From Periplaneta americana (lineage: Eukaryota > Arthropoda > Insecta > Blattodea > Blattidae): DNA of 64,000 nt. The first letter of the stretch is position 1. Each line of letters starts with the position of its first letter. The position numbers were made by a program, and so were the translations under genes. The notes under the pieces were generated by a model that searched no databases, was not told the DNA's origin, and worked only from the letters and a program-made list of their open reading frames with translations. Where the stretch lies: assembly GCF_040183065.1 (NCBI RefSeq), contig NC_091119.1:101985774-102049773 (forward strand), read 5' to 3'. This document shows, in pieces, positions 1 to 12,735 of the stretch.

Positions 1-403
1 ATAGTTTTTAAATTGAATAATTTAATACATGAAATATAAATCAAATGGCTCGCAAAATAACAAGTGAAATGTTCGAACCAATCGGGACAGGGACCTGTTC
101 GGATTATCGAAATTTGGGATTAAGTGAGGGACAGGGATGCAAGTAGGGAAACCACGCCTTATCCATCCCCTCCCCACCCTTCACTGATCACCTTCTGTTC
201 AGTTTCATGGTCGGAAGAAGCTTAGGCTACAGATTATCATAAAATTATAGCAAACAAGAACTTACATTCATTCATTAGTGATAAAATAAGTTGTAATACT
301 GCATATACTTGTATAACCAGTTTCGTATTTACTTTTAAATATTTACGAAGACTTTCGGTATTTTTTTAGTTTTCCATTGCTCTCTTCTATTCTCTGTTCC
401 ATT
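1..403. other. unassigned AT-rich DNA
   Basis: No open frame, RNA gene or repeat that I can name. It precedes a truncated SINE. Confidence 0.5.
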
Positions 404-590
404 CCAGCTTGGGCTGATTAGTTGGTTGGTTTTGTCCGAGATTTTCCCCAACCGTAAGACGAATGTCAGGTAATCTGTGGGGAATCCTCGAGCTCATTTC
501 GCCAAATACCACCTCGCTATCACCAATTCCATCAGCACTAAATAACCTAGTAGTTGATACGGCGTCGTTAAATAACCAAATAAAACAAGT
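404..590 (+). repeat. SINE-A, 5'-truncated copy
   Basis: This matches the body and tail of the complete SINE starting at 624: the 'cttgggctgatta' junction, the 'ccccaaccgtaa' block, the 'tcgccaaatacca' block and the terminal 'ggcgtcgttaaataacc'. The tRNA-like head is missing. It lies head-to-tail with the complete copy only about 35 bases downstream. Confidence 0.75.
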
Positions 591-623
591 GTGTTATATT
601 ATTCCTTGAACTTCATATCGCCA

Positions 624-878
624 CCGACGTAGCTCAGACGGCTGAGACGCTTACCAGCCGATTCGGAGTGCGCTCGGGAGTGGGTTCGATTCCCGCTTGG
701 GCTGATTACCTGATTGGGTTTTTACAGAGATTTTTCCCAACCGTAAAGTGAATGTCAGTTAATCTATGGCGAATCCTCTACCTCATTTTGCCAAATACTA
801 TCTCGCCATCATCAATTCCATCGACAGTAAATAATCTCGTAGTTGATACAGCGTCGTTAAATAAGCAATTAAAAAAAA
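624..878 (+). repeat. SINE-A, full tRNA-derived copy
   Basis: The head carries a pol III A box (tagctcagacgg near 630) and a B box (ggttcgattcc, 683-693). The body runs to a conserved 'cagcgtcgttaaataa' end and a short A tract at 871-878. The same body, or a close relative, occurs at 404, 4887, 37691 and, reversed, at 42026. Such tRNA-derived SINEs are copied by a partner LINE. The reading frames crossing it are chance. Confidence 0.8.
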
Positions 879-1259
879 CTTTCCTATCAAATTCTATAAT
901 GCGCGCAAACTTGGAACCGAGAGCGGAATTGTGGACTCATCTGAGAGAGCAGGCTCGTAGGGACAAGACGTGCACGGGTCCGGGGCTGTGGTGCCTCCCC
1001 TCTCTCTGAGGACCGCGTCCGGATTGATCCCCAAACCCTCATGAATGACGTCCGAGTGGATTCCAGATTTGATTTCTACCTATGTTTACCTAACGTCCGA
1101 GTTGATTCCCTTTGCTTATATAGAGTCAGCGAGAGGGTGATGTTTAAATAATGTCTGTGTTGATAACTTCTGCCTGTAGGCTGTAGAGGGCCAGCGAGAG
1201 GGTGGTGTTTGCCTGTCGTATGCTGAGGACTTTAGTGCTGCAGTAATCTGTGATCGAAT
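879..1259. other. unassigned, short imperfect repeats
   Basis: Two imperfect units around 'cagcgagagggtg' lie at about 1127 and 1192, and 'gtccgag' phrases recur near 1048 and 1094. No gene is seen. Confidence 0.4.
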
Positions 1260-1862
1260 ATTGTACGAAATGGAACTATAAAAATTGGAGATTTATCTTT
1301 CGATGAGGTGGAAAAATTCAAATAATTCGGTTGAGAAGCTTTTGTCATCTAGTCTTCTGTCAAAAAATCTGAAAGTTAGAATTTATAAAACAGTTATATT
1401 ACCGGTTGTTCTGTATGGTTGTGAAACTTGGACTCTCACTTTGAGAGAGGAACAGAGATTAAGGGTGTTTGAGAATAAGGTTCTTAGGAAAATATTTGGG
1501 GCTAAGAGGGATGAAGTTAGAGGAGAATGGAGAAAGTTACACAACGCAGAACTGCACGCATTGTATTCTTCACCTGACATAATTAGGAACATTAAATCCA
1601 GACGTTTGAGATGGGCAGGACATATAGCACGTATGGACGAATCCAGAAATACATATAGAGTGTTAGTTGGGAGGCCAGAGGGAAAAAGACCTTTGGGGAG
1701 GCCGAGACGTAGGTGGGAAGGTAATATTAAAATGGATTTGAGGGAGGTGGGATATGATGGTAGAGACTGGATTAATCTTGCTCAGGATAGGGACCAATGG
1801 CGAGCTTACGTAAGGGCAGCAATGAACCTCTGGGTTCCTTAAAAGCCAGTAAGTAAGTAAGT
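1260..1862 (+). mobile_element. non-LTR retrotransposon (LINE) 3' end, copy 1
   Basis: The frame 1285-1842 encodes the C-terminal part of a LINE reverse transcriptase, beyond the catalytic YxDD. Visible family signatures are YKTVILPVVLYGCETWTL, LRVFENKVLRKIFG, the basic RRLRWAGHIARM and the RPLGRPRRRWE block, ending in WINLAQDRDQWRAY. An upstream frame remnant (YEMEL then a stop) followed by a jump into NSVEKLL suggests an internal deletion near 1325. The stop is followed by a GTAA/AAGT-type tandem tail (about 1846-1862), the same tail seen in the reversed copies at 12736 and 24276. It is 5'-truncated, as is usual for LINE copies, and is unlikely to be functional. Confidence 0.88.
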
Positions 1863-4111
1863 AGTAATCTGTGATCATGGAATATAAGTAGGGGGCGAAT
1901 GTTGATGAAAAGTCATCCTCTTATTTTTCACACTAGGACCATGTCCATTAATATACAAATCCTTCCTATGTTAATATCAACGTAAAAAATAATTTCTTAT
2001 ATTGCATTTTTTTTATGTTTTTGAACTGATAAGTCAATTTTATTTTATTTTTTTTTTCGCAATTTATTGGTCATTCTTAATACTTTGAAGGACTTTTAGT
2101 TCATTTGGAATGCATTTTTAATTTCTTCTTTGCCGATAGGTCTGTTAATTCATTTTCTAAGAAACTAGGTCAGTAGTAATTACCTACTGAATAAGTGAAT
2201 GACAGTGAAGTTTGAGTTTTGTAGTTTGGAATAGACTCTGAAGTCCAGCCCTCATTCCACTGAAGGCTTCACTTCACACAACGGAAGTAATATAAAATGC
2301 TTAACAACAGATTAGTTTAAGTCAAGTCCCTACAGTCTCGGGTGCGCGGAACAAGGAAACCAGGACAAATTGAACGCTGCGCTTGCCGCCATGATGATGG
2401 AGAGCAGATGGATAATAGCAGTACGTAAATCACACACTCTAACGCTGTGATGATCTAAAATTGACAGATTATGACCATTTTCGACGTTTAATGTAAAATT
2501 AGGACAAAATAAATATATTCAAAGTTTCATTGATGTGGGTCAGAGCATTAAAGAAAAGAAAATACTTACTCAGCAATTGATAGAAAACATGCTCATACAT
2601 CCATAAATAGCCCTACACAATACACATTATACTGAATGTTCATTTCAAAGTGTGTCATGACGTCACTGTTGATGAGTCAGCGATTTGAAGCGAGTTTCAG
2701 CTTTTGTGTCAGAGAAGTTGCCTATTAATCAAGGCGTTCAATCTGAACTTGAGAACGTGTACGGTATAACTTGAACGTCGTAGCAACAGATGGCGGTCTG
2801 TAAGATCTGTGTGCTATCATAACCTCTTTCGAACTGTGTTTTTCGCGGCCAAGTCGTACGCAGGGCATTTGTTATCATCGGTTGCGTACGGCAAAATTCC
2901 ACAACACAAATCAAATGCTCCGTGTCCATGTTGACCGTCGAAATTAATGTCAACAAATATGTAAATAATCGTCTTAACCCTCTCCCCATATCCCGACAGT
3001 AAGAAAAAACTCACCTCAGTACATGTTTCGAAACAGTTCACATTCCTGCCACTACCGGCGTTACCGTACGTATCGGTAAGTATTCTTCTGAATGAACGCC
3101 GTACTTGCTAGGCAACTTCTCTGGCAGATAAGTAATACACCTCTGCGGAAGTGTAGGAAGATTGAATTCTCTAGGCTCATCGACTAGCCACATGACGGCA
3201 TACAGCGAGCCATGACACACTTTGAACTGAACAGCCAGTAGAATGTATAATTTTACGTTAATCAGCATATTGTTAGGTTTCAGAGAATCAAACATTATAT
3301 TAACATACATTACTCTTAGATCACAAGACGTAAATACATGCACCTTGATTACACAAGTTCTTATTATAATCAAAGACTTAAGTGAAATAAATATGTGATA
3401 ATCAGTATAGACCTGTTGTTAAGTTTTAGAGAATCGAAAATTATTTTACCGGTACTTTTACACGACAGGACATAAGTAACCACGCAAAATATAATGCGCA
3501 AAGGTAGCCAAATTACATTGAATTTATAAGTCATTCTTCAATTAATAAAGGGAATGCTATCAATTATAAAAAGTAGTCTACCAGTACCTAATACATTGCA
3601 AATACCGGTAATAGATAACATGACCTAAAAACTAAACATTGTGCAAAATAAAAAAAACATACTTTTTATGAGTGGATTTTTTTTACATACTGTATTGCTA
3701 TTTTAAATAAATAAATACGTATCATTGCTTGCGGACTGATAGTATCTAGATAAGGTGTGTGAGAAAGTTTTGTGTTTATTTGGTTTCACTTATAGATGTG
3801 AACAGTTATTTTCTATTACGAAAATAAACAAATCTCAAACAAGAAATGATGGGCTTTTAACGGCAGTTCTTCTCATAGCTTGTGCTAATACAGTTTCTCC
3901 AAATCTTGAGAAATTGAGTAATATGAATTAATGTGCAACAGACATGTTTTGTTTTTTGTTTAAGGAAGTGTTTCATTACTTTGTGTTCTTATTCAGTTTG
4001 GTAGAATAACATTTTCTTTTGAAACATATAGTACGTACGAAACTTGAATAAACCGGTTTTCGTGCACTCTATAAGCACACTTCTCTCGTAGTAGGGCATA
4101 CACCGTGAAAG
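1863..4111. other. unassigned intergenic DNA
   Basis: AT-rich DNA with only short frames on both strands (longest about 110 codons, 3038-3373 reversed). None shows a motif I recognise. No RNA gene or clear repeat is seen. Confidence 0.5.
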
Positions 4112-4292
4112 CAGTCTAGTATATACAGTCGCGAAGCTCAATACGTAGTAAATATGCAAACATTAGATAGTTGCTCACCACTAGGATCGCTAATATCGCC
4201 TCATTACAGGCAATGCAAAATAGTACCGTCACAGTCTATTGTTTCTAGCACCCTCAAAACTCAAGCTTCGTGACTGTATATAGTAGACTGTG
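4112..4292. mobile_element. MITE-7, copy 1 (7-bp target duplication)
   Basis: 181 bp with terminal inverted repeats: the left end reads cagtctagtatatacagtcg and the right end, reversed, cacagtctactatatacagt. The flanks are gtgaaag (4105-4111) and gtgcaag (4293-4299), a 7-bp duplication with one mismatch. Two further copies are at 34079 and 36526. It has no coding capacity. The internal 'gatcgctaatatcgcc' segment is conserved among the copies. The left end has lost two bases compared with the others. Confidence 0.85.
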
Positions 4293-4886
4293 GTGCAAGC
4301 ACAGAGTGCAAAATTCTGCCCAACCCTGCTCTAAATCTCCTACATAAATACACGCCTTCAGTAATTCACACTAGATGGCATCAACAACGATGTTAATTCC
4401 GAGCATTGAAAACAGGGTTTAAGCAGACGTTCCCTCAACACGACACAGTTAACCAGCTTTGAGTGAAATCAACAGTAAATAGAGAGCAGTGAACCGTCAG
4501 TGCAGTGTACCTACTCCAATTTTACGAACAATATCCGTATAAGTTAATGTTAATAGTGTTTTATTACTACAAAATATCACATCGACAATTCAAAAGTACG
4601 AATGAAGACGTGAATTAGATACAAGGTGAGCACTAAAATGACATATTATCTAGTACTAAAACTACATATTATCTGGCACTAAAATTACATATTATCTATA
4701 GGCCTATATATTTGTGTGTCAATGCTTCCTCTACCTGCAAAGACGATATCCATTGCATTTACGATACAGCTGGGGCAAGCCTACGCTGCCCCCAAGATAC
4801 CTTCGCCATAACCCTTCTATACAGACCGTCAAAAACCAACATAATGCATAACAAACATAGATAAAATTGTTAGAGTTAACAATAAT
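4293..4886. other. unassigned intergenic DNA
   Basis: No gene is seen. 'attatctagtactaaaact' type phrases are repeated three times at about 4645-4698, giving a short tandem of about 27 bp. Confidence 0.4.
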
Positions 4887-5149
4887 GCCGTCCACACCTG
4901 TGGAGTAACGGTCAGCACGTCTGGCCGCGAAACCAGGTGGCCCGGGTTCGAATCTCGGTCGGGGCAAGTTACCTGGTTGAGATTTTTCCGAGGTTTTCCC
5001 TCAACCCAATACGAGAAAATGCTGGGTAACTTTCGGTGCTGGACCCTGGACTCATTTCACCGGCATTATCACCTTCATTTCATTCAGACGCTAAATAACC
5101 TGAGATGTTGATACAGCGTCGTAAAATAACCCAGTAATAAAAAAAAACA
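4887..5149 (+). repeat. SINE-A relative, full copy
   Basis: The tRNA-like head has a B box (gggttcgaatctcgg from about 4944). The body contains 'ggttttccctcaaccca' and 'cattatcaccttcat' blocks and the terminal 'gatacagcgtcgtaaaataa', then an A tract. It is closely matched by the copy at 37691. Confidence 0.8.
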
Positions 5150-6014
5150 ATGCCTACGAGATTTGAGAGTAGTTCAAAAGTGGCACATGTGAACAGCTGG
5201 CGTCTTCTACGCAATTACCACACGCCCGCTCCGGTATTGTGCACTTCAGCCTACTTTGATCTAAAGGTACCAGTATTTTATTCTTCGGACTTCGTACAAA
5301 ATTACTGGAAAAGTATCACACTTCAAGCAAAATGACATCATTACAATAAACTGCATCATAGTTCTGTTTAATAGTAAAACTTAAAATTTACTACGGGATA
5401 TAAACTCCTAGTCATAAGAAATCTCACGACAATATTATGAGAAAGTATTTTAAAAAGATAATCATGAAAGCAAGTTTTGCTGCTGTTCGATATTAACCTT
5501 TCGCTGTCAAAATGTAGGCTACATCGAGCAATGTTATACAAAAACAACAATTATGATTTAAAAACTTTCCGCGTATCTGCATTACATTCGTCATATGAAG
5601 TCTTCACGTTTAGCCAGGTTTTTTTTAGAAGAGTTCTACTCCTTGCTTTGCGATTTTGTTAGTCTATGTCAATCGAGCCTGTGTGTAATGTGTCATGTAT
5701 ATATACACTGCACGCGAACATTAATATGGTTGTTTCATAATATCGCGCTACCCAATATTATCTCATAGGCTATTTCCACGTAAACAGTGAAGAGAAGAAT
5801 TGGAATGCTTGGTTCTAAACCTCGGACGCAATATCAATACAGAGTGTAAGGGGTATAAGTTCTGTCCTTTTCACAGTCGTTGTGAACAGTTTACAGCAGT
5901 GGTCGTCAGCACTCTCTGAAATGTGCAAAGTGTAAGCGGTGCCGTCCCGTGTGCACCGTCGTGCAGCAGAAAGCGGTAAAGAGCATACCCGCTAGCAGCT
6001 ACGAGTGCACCATG
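5150..6014. other. unassigned intergenic DNA
   Basis: No supported gene. A 'cagtggtcgtcagcac' phrase near 5896 resembles hAT terminal repeats, but I see no convincing partner. See the inverted repeat at 6015/6737. Confidence 0.4.
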
Positions 6015-6772
6015 GTGCACCAGCGAATAGGGATTACAAAGAATGGACATTGAGCGAATTTTCCTGTGTTTTGTTTCTCTGTGCGCCAGCGTTTAGTTCC
6101 ACTTTCAAGCGCTAGAGGTTAGTGTAATCGAACATACGCTAAGATAATAATTGAGAACAGAGTTGAGACACAGGATCCAAACATCGCCTACCTTATTGCA
6201 TAATCCAGTAACGCTTTGCTTCAAATACATTCAAGTTAACAGCTTTTCCTTATTTCTCAGTGACAAACTAGTTGTAATAATAATATTTTATATTTCAGAT
6301 ATAATAAATTATATTATAAAATAATATAATACATTATAAAATTAAGTATCGAATTCGTTTAATATTTGTATATAATATAATATAGGTATATGGTTTTACT
6401 TCTCGTAACAGTTTTGTTTTTCCATTTTCAGCGCTATCAAATCATTACATATTTTAATTGTTGTTGGGGTCAACGTCTCAACTCTTATTATAAAGGAACT
6501 CTAGAGTCTAGATATTACAGTTAATGGCGGATTTATTATTATATGGATCCAATTTATTTTATTTGAGTACATAATGTACCTAGATGTATTAATTATATGT
6601 GTTATATTTCCGCTGTGTAGACTGCTAGTTGGTGTGATGTCAGCGCCAACTCTAGGGAGAAAGCAGAATCTCACGCTTTAGCTGGCTTGAAGGTCATTGA
6701 AATCAGTCCGGCTACATCAAAGGTACCGACGCGAAGTGTCCATTCTTTATAATCCCTATTCGCTGGGTGCAC
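6015..6772. repeat. inverted repeat pair, about 35 bp arms
   Basis: The arm at 6015-6049 (gtgcaccagcgaataggg...) is repeated in reverse complement at 6737-6772 with about three differences. The 690 bp between them is very AT-rich and noncoding. This may be the subterminal repeats of a nonautonomous DNA transposon whose outer ends I could not fix. Confidence 0.55.
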
Positions 6773-7673
6773 TGTGTTTTCCGTGGGTAAGAGACGCTAG
6801 CCCCAGGGTGCTCTGCGTACATAATGTGTTGAAAGATTGGGTGGAAGAAGTTGCCGATGATAATTGGAAAGCTCGGCCTAAATGGTGTAAGGTGATATTG
6901 AAATGTTCAGATTTAATTATCCATACGATTTTGCATAGAACATTGAATGTACAAAGTGACACACACTTTCCATAATTTAGTCTACATTTTTATAAAATTC
7001 TCTAACTCCTAAAACTGTATAGTTTGTATTTCAAATTTGGAAGTGAAGTGTTAAGAAAAATATGGAGTTTTTCAACTACAGTTCAGCGGTTTTTTTTAAA
7101 GCTTGTGCAGCGGTAAATGGAATTCTGAGTTGGCAACACTGCACCTCTCCCTCATGCCGTTCGGAACAGTTCGGCTTCAGTATTCGTGGCGGACATATTA
7201 AAATCTCTATGTAGCATCGAGCCTTGCGATATAGAATTTAATAAATAAGTAATGTCCAACTAATAGATATTTATACAAAAGTTGGATATTTACAGTTAAT
7301 AACTTACTAAATTGTCACATAAAATATTGGCCGCGATCAGTATGTTATGAATTAAAAAGATATCGCAACAATGAGTATCAATTATTCCTGACTGCATGAT
7401 GCGTTGAGGAAGGTGGTAATGGATAGCCAACTTTACAAGGCCGAAAAAGTAAACTGGTGTGATTCTGTCTTCCGGTGACATTTGCATTAAAAGTAAATAA
7501 ATAAATAGAAGTAACCTATAGGTAAATGAGAAGTACTGTGCTGTTGATATCAGTTATTTTTACTTCATTTACATACAGGATACATACCTTAAGGAAATGG
7601 AATGATTTTACTGGACATTATGATATCTTGGTACTACTGTAAAGTAGTGTGTTGATCGTCCTCGTCTCCTTGT
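6773..7673. other. unassigned intergenic DNA
   Basis: A 92-codon frame overlaps the start (6697-6975) but has no recognisable motif. Nothing else is seen. Confidence 0.4.
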
Positions 7674-7684
7674 GTGATTAAAAG

Positions 7685-8094
7685 ATAATGCAGCAATAAC
7701 CCCAAAATATCTGCATCTCATAGGAAGGGGAGAATCTCCATTGTGTGAGTGCCAACAACAGTTGGGAGAAATAAACCATATGTTCTTTCAATGTCAACTC
7801 CATAAACAATCCATAGACGAACTAATACACGACATCAGCCAAAAACTAGGATTGGGACCCTGGAAGATTCCAGAGATATTAGTCGAAAATGAAATCCAGA
7901 TAGGAAAACTCTTATATACCCTCATGAAAATCTGTAAAATGAAAATATATATATAAAAAAAAACACAGTCAGACTCTCAATATACTATGATATTACAGTG
8001 AAAATTGTGCTCACAAAACACGACGCCAAAATCGAATGAAAGAGGATCGATATAGCGTCAGAAAATAAAAGAAGAAGAAGAAGAAGAAGAAGAA
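7685..8094 (+). mobile_element. Jockey-like LINE 3' end, 5'-truncated
   Basis: It encodes the last part of a LINE ORF2, including a C-terminal zinc-type motif (CECQQQLGEINHMFFQCQLH) and LGPWKIPEI, then a short 3' UTR ending in (GAA)n. The same protein end and UTR close the large element at 50321-60405, on the other strand. The exact 11-bp duplication gtgattaaaag at 7674-7684 and 8095-8105 fixes both ends. The exact duplication suggests a fairly recent insertion. Confidence 0.92.
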
Positions 8095-8296
8095 GTGATT
8101 AAAAGCGCGGACGCTCGGTGGGTGATATTTCAGTGAATGGTGAAGTGTTAACTTAATACATATCATACAAATATATCGTAATGTGTGTGTGGTGAAAAAT
8201 TGGAAAATACATAGCTTCCAAGGAATTTCTTCGCGAGTTGAGAGGTTAGTTTAATGTTTATAATTATTATAAAACATATATGGCTCCTATGGCCTT

Positions 8297-8681
8297 GTAG
8301 TGGCAAAAAAAAAAAAAAAACCGGACCGACGGAATAATCAAAATCCCCGAAATGAACTGCTGCGCATGCCGCCCGCATTCACAAGATAGCGAGTAATCTA
8401 TTGAAATTGTTGTAGTTTCGACTGCTGACTTAGCCCATTTCGAAAGCCATTACAAAATAAGCTGGTAAAATTCATGTTCTGGGAATAATAAGTTAATTAA
8501 GTAGTAAAATATCGCTGCAATCGAAAAGTATTGGGAATAAATTTGAATAAGGAACAAAAAAAGTTTCCTTCCCAGGCAGGATTCAACCACGAAAGTCTTA
8601 GTTACCAGTCTATCTTGGCTCTGGAGTGAACAAGGCTCTGAAGTCAGCTACAAGGGTCGGTCCGGTTTTTTTTGCCACTAC
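8297..8681. mobile_element. small TIR element (MITE candidate)
   Basis: The left end has gtagtggc, an A tract and ccggaccgac (8297-8330). The right end has the reverse complement (8656-8681). The A tract is longer on the left. A tRNA B-box-like 'ggttgaatcctgcctgg' on the minus strand lies near 8575, so a SINE piece may be inside. The flanking duplication is unclear. Confidence 0.6.
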
Positions 8682-8863
8682 CGTACATAAAAACGGAAAT
8701 TCACTAATAATTCATGGCACCAAAAATAAGTAGTGGAAAAACCAAATACTAAGATACGGTTAATTTATTGATTCCTTCATAACATTATAGCTTGACTTCT
8801 TATGTTCATAAGGACTGCATTTTATTCATAACTGACATATAATAATGATGATGTTCATGGCAG

Positions 8864-9037
8864 CATTATGACATGAAAACGAAGACTGATAAAGATGAAG
8901 AGGTGACCATGATGGATGTGTACAAAGAGTTCAATGAGAAGATAGCAGAAAGCCACAAAATCCTGCAGTTCAAATCCCGCAAAGTTGACGCAACTACGCA
9001 TTTGATATTCCAGGAGTACCTAGAGGTTGTATACCCT
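8864..9037 (+). pseudogene. POLA1-like exon block 1
   Basis: It encodes MMDVYKEFNEKIAESHKILQ and then EYLEVVYP, matching the stretch that precedes the exonuclease-like domain of POLA1. The acceptor is ggcag before 8864 and the donor is gtaagt at 9038, phase 0. About ten residues seem lost before EYLEV. Confidence 0.85.
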
Positions 9038-9614
9038 GTAAGTAATGGGAAGGAAAGTTCTTTCCGTGACATTGATTCTTACATGAAAGGAGAATTAAAA
9101 GTAGTGGTTTCACAGAAAGATACACGAACAGACTGATCCAAATTTTGGCATCATTTCTAATGAGAAATGTTATTACTCATGGGTTTCATACAATTGTTGT
9201 GGAGATGTAATATAATACCAATTTGTAAAATCTTTCACAGCTCTGATTTAGCTTTTGTATGTTCACAGGTTGTCTCATGCTTGCTCAGGAGGGATTATGT
9301 ATATAGACGAATCCAAAATTTTCAGTTTGCATAAATATTCAACAAGACAGACGTGTTCTATTTCTAAATTAACTGTTGCTACTTCTTTCCTTGGTTTAAA
9401 TACGTTTTCCTTGCAAATTTTTTGTCCAGTGGTTCCTTCTCTTACCTTACACGAGTTTTGTGTAATAAAAGTAGTTTTATTGCATTTCATTTTTAATGTT
9501 ATAATATATTATAATAACGACATTTTCTACTTAGAATACAAATTGGACTGAGAAATATTTCTGCATTAAGTGTAAAATGAACAACCATAACAAGCATTGA
9601 TTGTTTATGTGCAG

Positions 9615-9747
9615 GCTAATCAGCCAATGGTACCAAGTGATCTGCAGGTCGAGGTATTCAGCCATGCGTTTGGCACCAATACAAGTGCACTGGAGCATTT
9701 ACTGTGGGGCCTTGCTGGCTGGACCTGTCTGCTGGTGCAAAGTCGAG
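9615..9747 (+). pseudogene. POLA1-like exon block 2, frameshifted
   Basis: The acceptor is gcag and the frame opens in phase 0 with VPSDLQ and FSHAFGTNTSALEHLL. After about 9703 homology continues only in another frame (GPVCWCKVE), so bases were lost here. The donor is gtgcgt at 9748. Relative to POLA1, roughly fifteen codons between LEHLL and CKVE are missing. Confidence 0.85.
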
Positions 9748-10249
9748 GTGCGTACCAAAGATTCAAAAGGGAGATGTCTGGGCTGGTATTTTTACTATTT
9801 AACATTTTCAATTAATACTCATGCTATAAATAGGGGTGTGATTTTTTAGTATTAACAATATACACGAAATGTGTTAAAAACTTAATTCTATGCATGGAAC
9901 ATGCAATTCCCTTAATGGAAGTACAAAATTAAGTGGAATATATCCGCGAAACTAATAGAAATCAATTAAATTACTTCAATAATCATGATATTTTCAATAA
10001 AAAGCAGATTTCGTGGAGAATTCGCACGAAAAAAGACTCTGTCTTTCAAACAAAACGTAAATTTTTTTTCGTTACAAGATATAGATGAACATTTCTATAT
10101 ATTTGACCCTTCAGCATTATGTGCCTGTGACATTTGGCGACAATGTATGCATAGTTTCAAGGACTACTTCCAGGGAACAGCGCAAGCAGACAATGGTCAT
10201 TTCTCTTTCCAGCAACAACTGCCTTTCCATTTAACATGAAATAAGCATA

Positions 10250-11035
10250 TTTTGGCTGTCTGAGAAAATTGCTCCAATGTCTGGTATTTTGAAAAGGCTT
10301 AAAAGATCTTTGCCTATATCTTGTCTCTTGAATGGATATTATGCTTTTATCCATTCTCATTTAATGTATATGTAATTTATTTGGGGACATAATAAGAAAA
10401 CTGCTTTGAGACCTTTACAAATTATTCAAAATAGAGCTTTAAGAAATTTATTGGGTTTTCATTATTTGACTCCAGTTAAATATCTATATCAATTTTCTTT
10501 CGTTCTACCAGTTGAATCAATTATCAAATTAGGTGCTGCTATTTTCATGTACAAAGTTATTAACAATTTAATACATAATAATATTACATTTCAGTTTAAT
10601 AAAGATGTACATAGGCCTACTTATTTAACAAGACAAAAAAACATATTTTTTTTCTCAGCATAGCTCCGTAACTTATGGAATGAAAGGACTTAACCATTTT
10701 TAACAACTTTTAACCAACTTCCTTTAGAATATAAACTTTTACCAAATTGCCCGTGTTTTAATATGTTTTTGGGAAGATTATTTATTTTAATTCTCAGTTG
10801 ATTTATTTATTTCATGGTTTAAAACTTTTTCTTCTTTCTGCCCAAAACTTTGTTATCTTACTATTTGTTCTTATTTTGCTTTCTTTCTTTCATACATTCT
10901 TGTGTTATTGTTTGTTTTCACAGAATGTGGTTTCATGACTTTACAATTACATTGTATAACATATGTATGTTCTTGTATAGCCCCTACATATGAGTTATAC
11001 TCGTTGGGCCATACTCAATAAATTAAAAAAAGAAA
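10250..11035 (+). mobile_element. LINE reverse transcriptase C-terminal fragment
   Basis: Within a POLA1-like intron. Frames encode LLNGYYAFIHSHLMY, then RPLQIIQNRALRNLL, YLTPVKYLYQ and VESIIKLGAAIFMYKVINN, the post-catalytic part of a non-LTR reverse transcriptase. The part from 10406 is open for 85 codons, preceded by a stop and followed by a frame change. The 3' end is near 'actcaataaattaaaaaaag'. It may belong to the same family as the decayed piece at 43150. Confidence 0.75.
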
Positions 11036-12735
11036 AGCCAGTGCTGTCACCCCTCGCAGTCGAATGAAATTGAATTATGAATTTAATTAAATTACTGTAC
11101 TTGGTTCACTCGTGAAACTTTATAAACTATACAAGACTCCATAATATGTCATCTACATGGGCAGGCTGAAGAGAGTGGAAGGAGTATATCTTTCAGAGAA
11201 AAAATTATGGAAAGTTTTCAACCCACAAACTAACTAAAGCTGAAGCTGCAAAGGTGGAAAAACAGGATGTACAAAAGACTCTAGTGACTTGCATGACATG
11301 TCCTTTAAAAATTCAATCAGCGAATCAGAAGATTCCTGAACCAGCTTATTCTCAACATCAAAATACGAAATTCCCAGCTGAATTGAATTCAAACATAGAC
11401 ATATGAATTTATTAAGAGAACTTCATATATCTTACCTTGTGCCTACATTCCAAATGTACAAAAATACATACGATTATTACCTTAAAAACCTAGAAATACA
11501 CGATAATAAATCAAAGCAAGAGTGGTTTTGTTATCAAAAGTCGGAAATTAATTACAGTTCATGACCAACATTTCGTTGTTTCTTATTAGGACAGTTTTGT
11601 ATTGTAAAAACTTCTTTCACTTCACACTAGTGGTGCTCCCATGGTGAAAGGGGTCAACCCCTCCCCTACCAAAAAAAAAAAAAAGGGAGAAAGAAGAAAC
11701 TTTTTATTGCCGTGACATGACTGCAGGGTGCGAATTAAGATTTCTGATGAGGTAGGCATAGAATCCTAGATAGAGAATACCGTGCATAAAATTATTATTA
11801 CCCTCATTCGATACAGCTCAACGCTTGGTCACACTGAGTTGCTTGTCTTGCATTTTGATCATAATAATAATAATAATAATAATAATATTCATGAACAGAC
11901 TTAAGATTATATATGTAATTCCTAAGTTATTGATTGTTGTCAGCTTGCCGGTGATGATAATACATCAATATTATTTTCTTTGCTTACTTTATAGCTACTT
12001 TATAAAGTATACTCGTATTAAAACAATTATATTATATAGAAGTTATCCCTGGCAGGGATATTAATATAAATTTATGAGAGGGGGATAACTTTTCAAAGGG
12101 GGGAAATCCCCCCCCCCCCATCCCCTCCGTTAATTCGCACCCTGCATGACTGTACCTATTATTGTGGAAAGTGTGTGATCTGTGAAATATTTACTGTACC
12201 ACATTTTCTTAAATACCCTGCACACTTTTTTCCGAAATACACAAGTAAAAAATACGAGTGTGTGGGCTTATTCGAAATGAAGTTGGCAACATTGCCCAAT
12301 TTTCTTCCTGCACAATTCCTAAGATGGTAGCACTTGTCATTATCTTCCCATGTGGGTATTTCAATTCTTAACATTGTTAAATGGCATTTGATTAACATTA
12401 TGTGTGTCAGAATAAAGTTCAAGTGTATAGTTTGTGCGTCTTATATTTTCAATGGATCCTTCTCCCTTTTATTGAAAGATGTGAGTAGTAGTTAGTTCCA
12501 TTGTAAACCATAAATAGAATGTGTAAACATTTTGGTACTCAGAAGTTTCACTATATTTTTGTGGTGGTAATGTTGATAGAAGTTTCATTCTAGTCCACAA
12601 ATAAAATTAATAATACTTTTAACATCATTTTATGTTAGTAGTGCAGATAGACATTCCACTCTTTTCCATGAATGTAATATATTACCTTCAGTACTGTATC
12701 TAGAATTTTCATATAATTTTATGGTGGCAGTGTCG
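11036..12735. other. intronic DNA, unassigned
   Basis: An (AAT)n microsatellite lies at about 11859-11887. A stretch at 11640-12140 begins and ends with C-rich tracts and shares 'gtgcgaattaa' near 11729 with its reverse complement near 12131, which may mark an inverted-repeat element. A stop-poor stretch at about 11163-11405 has no recognisable motif. The expected POLA1 exon covering the next 70 residues was not found. Confidence 0.4.

Noticed and set aside
4470-4630. Possible promoter and first exon (gtcagtgcag, donor-like aaggtgagc)
   Set aside because: Short motifs of this sort are expected by chance and no downstream exon could be linked.
8080-8094. GAA microsatellite as an independent repeat
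   Set aside because: It is the 3' end of the LINE copy, confirmed by the target duplication that follows.
11163-11405. Stop-poor stretch as the missing polymerase exon
   Set aside because: The translation (for example KLTKAEAAKVEKQD) does not match POLA1 in this region, and it is not the expected length.
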